A stretch of DNA of 64,000 bases from Bacillus sp. FJAT-28004 (GTDB taxonomy: Bacteria > Bacillota > Bacilli > Paenibacillales > Paenibacillaceae): the NCBI RefSeq assembly GCF_001280845.1, contig NZ_LGHP01000002.1:1047613-1111612 (forward strand), given 5' to 3'. Positions 60,520 through 64,000 of the stretch are shown here, piece by piece. The translations under genes were made by a program, and so were the position numbers. Under the pieces are notes generated by a model. The model was not told the origin of the DNA, did no database searches, and was given only the letters and a program-made list of their open reading frames with translations. Position 1 is the stretch's first letter; the number at the start of each line of letters is the position of its first letter.

Positions 60520-61713
60520 ATGAAAGATAAACGAATGCTAATAGTAATGGCTACTTTAATGACAACATTTATTGGATTCGGCATTATCATCCCGGTTATG
60601 CCAGAAATTATTCAAGCTGCAGATCCGAGTAAAGCGGAGCTACATACGGGTTGGATGCTTGCTATTTATTCTGCGGTTTCTTTTTTCTTATCGCCATTTT
60701 GGGGAAGTTTGTCCGACCGAATCGGCAGGCGGCCAATTATTTTAGTAGGGGTTCTTGGTTTTGCGGCAAGCTTCTTGTTGTTTGGTTTATCCTCAGGAAA
60801 TTTAACGCTCATGTACCTTTCACGGGTGCTAGGTGGCTTGTTCTCTGGGGCGGTAGCTTCCGTTATTGTAGCGTATGTTGCCGATATTACGTCGCCAGAA
60901 GAGAGAACGAAGGGTATGGGACTCGTCGGGATGTCTATCGGACTGGGCTTTACGATCGGACCGGGCGTTGGCGGTTTGCTAAGTGTAATCTCGCTGGAAA
61001 CCCCATTCTACGCAGCATCAGCTTTAGCACTGTTAACGTTCCTCTTGGCCGTATCGAAGCTGAAGGAATCACTTTCACCTGAACAGCGGCGCAGTAAAAC
61101 AGAAAAACGTGTATCGCGATGGGCTGCGTTTACTGGTCCGCTTAAATACTTGTACGTGTTGGCCTTTTTTGTAACGTTCACACTCGCTGGAATGGAAGCG
61201 ACCCTGCAGTTTTTTGGCATGCGACGTTTTGATGTGACGCCATTTCAGGTTGGTATACTATTTTTTGTTTGCGGCTTTGTGGGAGCACTCGTTCAGGGCG
61301 GAGTTGTACGTCGGAGAATCAAGACAGGAGAGGAGCCGAAATATATTGCAATCGGACTCGTCATCTCAGCACTTGGGTTTTTCATGCTTCTCGGTGCACA
61401 TTCCCTCTGGTGGGCTACGTTATCTCTAGCTGTATTTGGAATCGGCAACTCCTTGATTAGGCCATGTGTAACTTCACTCATTACTCAGAAGACGACAGTT
61501 GGTAAAGGGGTAGCATCTGGTCTAAGCTCATCGATGGATAGCCTTGGGCGTATTGCCGGTCCGCTTCTTGGTTCTTTTTTCTTTACGATAGAAATGGGAC
61601 TGCCATACTTGCTTGGCGGCATATTATGCTTAGCTGCACTGCTGCTATTGCTTCGTTTCCGTCAAATGGACAAAAATAGGATTGGAGAAACGGAAGTTAA
61701 CGCTGCTAAATAA
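60520..61713 (+). CDS. MFS multidrug-type exporter
   Basis: 397 residues, twelve membrane segments. MFS motif A between segments 2 and 3 (GSLSDRIGRRPIILVG near 63) and motif C in segment 5 (GLGFTIGPGVGG near 145) mark a drug/H+ antiporter of the DHA1 type. The ATG at 60520 follows TGGAGGGG; longer readings start in speA upstream sequence. Divergent from speA, substrate unknown. Confidence 0.9.
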   Translation: MKDKRMLIVMATLMTTFIGFGIIIPVMPEIIQAADPSKAELHTGWMLAIYSAVSFFLSPFWGSLSDRIGRRPIILVGVLGFAASFLLFGLSSGNLTLMYLSRVLGGLFSGAVASVIVAYVADITSPEERTKGMGLVGMSIGLGFTIGPGVGGLLSVISLETPFYAASALALLTFLLAVSKLKESLSPEQRRSKTEKRVSRWAAFTGPLKYLYVLAFFVTFTLAGMEATLQFFGMRRFDVTPFQVGILFFVCGFVGALVQGGVVRRRIKTGEEPKYIAIGLVISALGFFMLLGAHSLWWATLSLAVFGIGNSLIRPCVTSLITQKTTVGKGVASGLSSSMDSLGRIAGPLLGSFFFTIEMGLPYLLGGILCLAALLLLLRFRQMDKNRIGETEVNAAK

Positions 61714-61730
61714 ACAAATAAACATAAAAA

Positions 61731-61775
61731 ACAAGCCGGTTACTCATCTTCTGATGGGCAACCGGCTTGTTTTCT
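61731..61775. terminator. Bidirectional terminator between MFS and tetR genes
   Basis: ACAAGCCGGTT and AACCGGCTTGT pair perfectly, flanked by A- and T-tracts. Confidence 0.93.
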
Positions 61776-62445
61776 ATTGGCGATCAAGGAGTAGCCCTTT
61801 TATAATAAAAGCGATGGTCGCCTCTTTTTCCTTTTCATCATCCCAATGGTTATCCTCCATAGTACCAATAAACGTACGACTGAGTACGTAACCCATTAAG
61901 GACGATGCGATTAAACGAATAACGGTAAGGGGCGACCAATTAACAATTACGCCTTGCTGCTGAAATTCTTTAATACTAATACTGAATTTATCTACCACTT
62001 TCGTAAGAATGAGCTTCTGGAATTGGTCCAGCAGATCGGGATGAAACGGGATTTCTTGAACAAAAATTTTCAAAACCTGGATATGGCGCTCTACAAATGA
62101 AATACGATTGTCAATGATAGCTCGCAGCATAAGGTCAAAGCTGTCAAAGCGGCTTTCAAGCACTTTATAGAAATCGCGCAGTACAAAAGGTGCGATCAAC
62201 TTTGCCATAACAGGTGCAACGATCGAGAAAAGCAGATCTTTTTTTGTTTTGTAATGACGAAAAATCGTTCCTTCTGCCACACCAGCTCGCTGAGCGATTT
62301 CACTCGTTGTAGAAGCGGCAAAACCCTTCTGAGCAAATACCTCCGAGGCAGCTTGCACGATTTTCAATTGTTTTTCCGTCATTTTCACTTCTTCATCATC
62401 TAGTTGCAATAGCTTCTGCAGCCATTGATCTACCGGTTCTTGCAT
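61774..62445 (-). CDS. TetR/AcrR-family regulator
   Basis: 223 residues from the ATG at 62445; an upstream GTG abuts the GAAGGAG site and is less likely. Helix-turn-helix ASTTSEIAQRAGVAEGTIFRHYKTKKDL near 45. C-terminal ligand domain of about 150 residues. It follows the ABC-2 exporter genes on the same strand and is likely their repressor. Confidence 0.9.
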   Translation of the reverse strand: MQEPVDQWLQKLLQLDDEEVKMTEKQLKIVQAASEVFAQKGFAASTTSEIAQRAGVAEGTIFRHYKTKKDLLFSIVAPVMAKLIAPFVLRDFYKVLESRFDSFDLMLRAIIDNRISFVERHIQVLKIFVQEIPFHPDLLDQFQKLILTKVVDKFSISIKEFQQQGVIVNWSPLTVIRLIASSLMGYVLSRTFIGTMEDNHWDDEKEKEATIAFIIKGLLLDRQ

Positions 62446-62502
62446 GTTAGACACTCCTTCGCGTTAACCCATTCCTTTGATTTTATTAGATGTCCTATGC
62501 TT

Positions 62503-63522
62503 CTATATACGGCGGTGCTTCTTCAGTGCCAGAACATTCAAGACTGCAAACAATAGGGAAAATCCAACTAATACGTATACATTCACTTGAAAATCACTCC
62601 AGCCTTCTCCGCGAATCATGATTCCTTGCATAGCGTCCGCCCCATAGAAAAGAGGCATAAGGTAACTTAATTTTTGCAGCCAAGGGTTCATCGCATCGAG
62701 GTTAAACAATCCTGAGAAAAACGCCTGTGGCACGATGACAATGGGAATGAATTGAATGATCTGAAATTCGCTGCTTGCAAAAGAGGACAACAGCGTTCCC
62801 AGGGTTAATGCTGTTAATGATAATAATAAATTAATAACAAGCATATATAAAATGCTGCCCTCCATGTACATCCCAAGCACTTGAACGGAATACCAAGCAA
62901 TCAAGCAGGCTTGCAGCAGGGTGAAAATACCGAAGCCAGCTAAATAACCGACCACGATTTCGCTTCGTCTAATTGGCGTGGCTAATAAACGCTCCAAGGT
63001 ACCGCTTGTTCGCTCACGAAGGAACGAGACACCCGCAAGCAAGAAAACAAAGAAGAAGGAGAAGAAACCAATTAAAACAGGCCCATAGGAGTCGAATGCA
63101 GCCATCTCAGGGCCGCCGTGTAGGTAGGAAATAGTTGGAGCGGCGTTATCACCGCCTGGTTGTATAGCGCTCTGTATGAGCAATATTACCGCTCGATTGA
63201 TCGATGGGTCGCTTCCTTCAAGCGTTAGTTTAGGCATGCCGCCGCTTGCTTCCATAATCGCGTCGAGTTTGCCAGTTTGTAACGCAGCTTGAGCAGCTGC
63301 GGTTTCGTCATAAAGCGTTATTTTAGCATTTAATTGCTCGAACTTTTCTGTTATAGCTGCAGGCATATTAACCATTCCGATTGCTGGAGAGACGGCTTGC
63401 CCATCAAAAACTAATTTCATTAAGGTTAAAATGAGCAGGGGGGCAAGAAATAATAAGGCCAGTGTTCGTTTATCACGCAAAAATTGATTAATAATTCGAA
63501 TGGCGAGCGCACGTATTCTCAT
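62503..63522 (-). CDS. ABC-2-type permease
   Basis: 339 residues. Membrane segment at about 20-38, a 130-residue extracytoplasmic domain, then five segments from about 175 onward with the ABC-2 signature region (ERTSGTLERLLATPIRRSEIVVGY). Typical of drug or lipid exporters (YhgE/DrrB-like). Its start overlaps the ATPase stop by four bases. Confidence 0.9.
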   Translation of the reverse strand: MRIRALAIRIINQFLRDKRTLALLFLAPLLILTLMKLVFDGQAVSPAIGMVNMPAAITEKFEQLNAKITLYDETAAAQAALQTGKLDAIMEASGGMPKLTLEGSDPSINRAVILLIQSAIQPGGDNAAPTISYLHGGPEMAAFDSYGPVLIGFFSFFFVFLLAGVSFLRERTSGTLERLLATPIRRSEIVVGYLAGFGIFTLLQACLIAWYSVQVLGMYMEGSILYMLVINLLLSLTALTLGTLLSSFASSEFQIIQFIPIVIVPQAFFSGLFNLDAMNPWLQKLSYLMPLFYGADAMQGIMIRGEGWSDFQVNVYVLVGFSLLFAVLNVLALKKHRRI

Positions 63523-64000
63523 CGTTCATCTCCTTCGCTTTGGCCAAGCGCAATGAATGCCTCTTCGAGTGTGTCACAACCTGCTTGCTGCTTAAGTGCT
63601 TCAGGTGTATCGACTGCTATAAGTTTTCCGCCTCGTATCAGTCCTAATCGATCACATTTCTCAGCCTCATCCATGACATGTGTCGTTATAATAATGGTCA
63701 CGCCTTGCTTGCTGAGCGCAGATAGCTCCTTCCAAATCGATTGGCGCAAAACAGGATCAATGCCCACCGTTGGTTCGTCGAGCACGAGAAGCTTGGGCTC
63801 ATGCAAGAGGGCAATCGCAAGCGAGAGCCGGCGTTTCATGCCGCCTGAATAAGCAACCGTTTGCTTATGAAGATGATCGGTTAACGCAACAAGTCTGGAT
63901 ACTATATGAATCCGATCTTGCAGTAAAGCTCCCTTTAAACCGAACATAGCCCCAAAAAACGCCAAGTTTTGCTTGCCCGTCAATTCGTTATAAAGCGCAT
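63519..64000 (-). CDS. ABC transporter ATPase (5' part beyond window edge)
   Basis: The frame is open to the right edge (last codons ALYNELTGKQNLAFFGAMFG, the usual start of the Q-loop-following segment), so the Walker A half is outside. Visible are the signature YSGGMKRRLSLAIALLHEP, Walker B LLVLDEPTVGID, and the H-loop TTHVMDEAEKCDR. Drug/lipid-exporter DrrA-like type, partner of the adjacent permease. Confidence 0.92.
   Translation of the reverse strand, partial: ALYNELTGKQNLAFFGAMFGLKGALLQDRIHIVSRLVALTDHLHKQTVAYSGGMKRRLSLAIALLHEPKLLVLDEPTVGIDPVLRQSIWKELSALSKQGVTIIITTHVMDEAEKCDRLGLIRGGKLIAVDTPEALKQQAGCDTLEEAFIALGQSEGDER

Overview
The window looks like a chromosomal segment from a spore-forming Gram-positive bacterium of the Paenibacillus type. 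The grounds are the gene order murE-murF-mraY-murD-spoVE-(murG)-murB-murA-divIB-ftsA-ftsZ-spoIIGA-sigE-sigG-ylmC..ylmH-divIVA-ileS-lspA-rluD-pyr, a T-box leader, a PyrR attenuator, strong GGAGG ribosome sites with several TTG/GTG starts, a Spo0E-type phosphatase and a dapL gene. No rRNA, phage, insertion sequence or CRISPR array was seen. The species is inferred; no database was searched.

Layout. 1-12.6 kb is the division and cell-wall cluster. Its normal murG slot (6194-6795) has no intact murG, only a short murG-like remnant and three copies of a hairpin microrepeat. 12.65-13.97 kb is a striking non-coding array of 24 near-palindromic hairpins in an alternating 51/61-bp register, bordered by a minus-strand DUF559/Vsr-like nuclease-fold gene with its own terminator-like leader. 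15.1-17.7 kb holds spoIIGA-sigE-sigG. 17.7-18.8 kb is an inserted tetR-DUF3995 pair with two copies of a 16-bp operator. 19-23.1 kb is the ylm division cluster. 23.1-26.6 kb is the Ile T-box and an eukaryote-like (type 2) ileS. 26.8-29.5 kb holds a small membrane protein, yteA-like, lspA and rluD. 29.6-30.9 kb is dapL. 30.9-39.9 kb is the pyrR-B-C-carA-carB-F-E operon, with no pyrP, pyrK or pyrD and a structured element where pyrK-pyrD would be. 40-41.8 kb is a chemoreceptor.

42.0-49.1 kb is a tightly overlapping five-gene transport operon: ATPase, adaptor lipoprotein, double FtsX permease with a glycine-rich stretch, a second ATPase with an AbrB-like tail, and a sugar-type solute-binding lipoprotein. 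This is the best candidate for an uncharacterised protein system here. The hairpin array after ftsZ is the best candidate for an uncharacterised nucleic-acid element.

49.2-64 kb is mixed accessory and housekeeping content: tRNAs fMet, Ile2, Leu and Val, RNase H-like, RDD, uracil-DNA glycosylase, an SLH protein, several very small genes (54-aa, Spo0E-like 55-aa, YjfB-like 57-aa, 55-aa membrane protein), arginine decarboxylase speA, an MFS exporter, and a tetR/ABC-2 exporter set cut by the right edge.

Functionally the first 30 kb supplies peptidoglycan precursors. MurE carries the DNPR signature for meso-diaminopimelate, which DapL would help provide. The same region supplies the divisome (DivIB, FtsA, FtsZ, SepF, DivIVA) and the early mother-cell and forespore sigma factors. 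The pyr operon makes UMP under PyrR attenuation.
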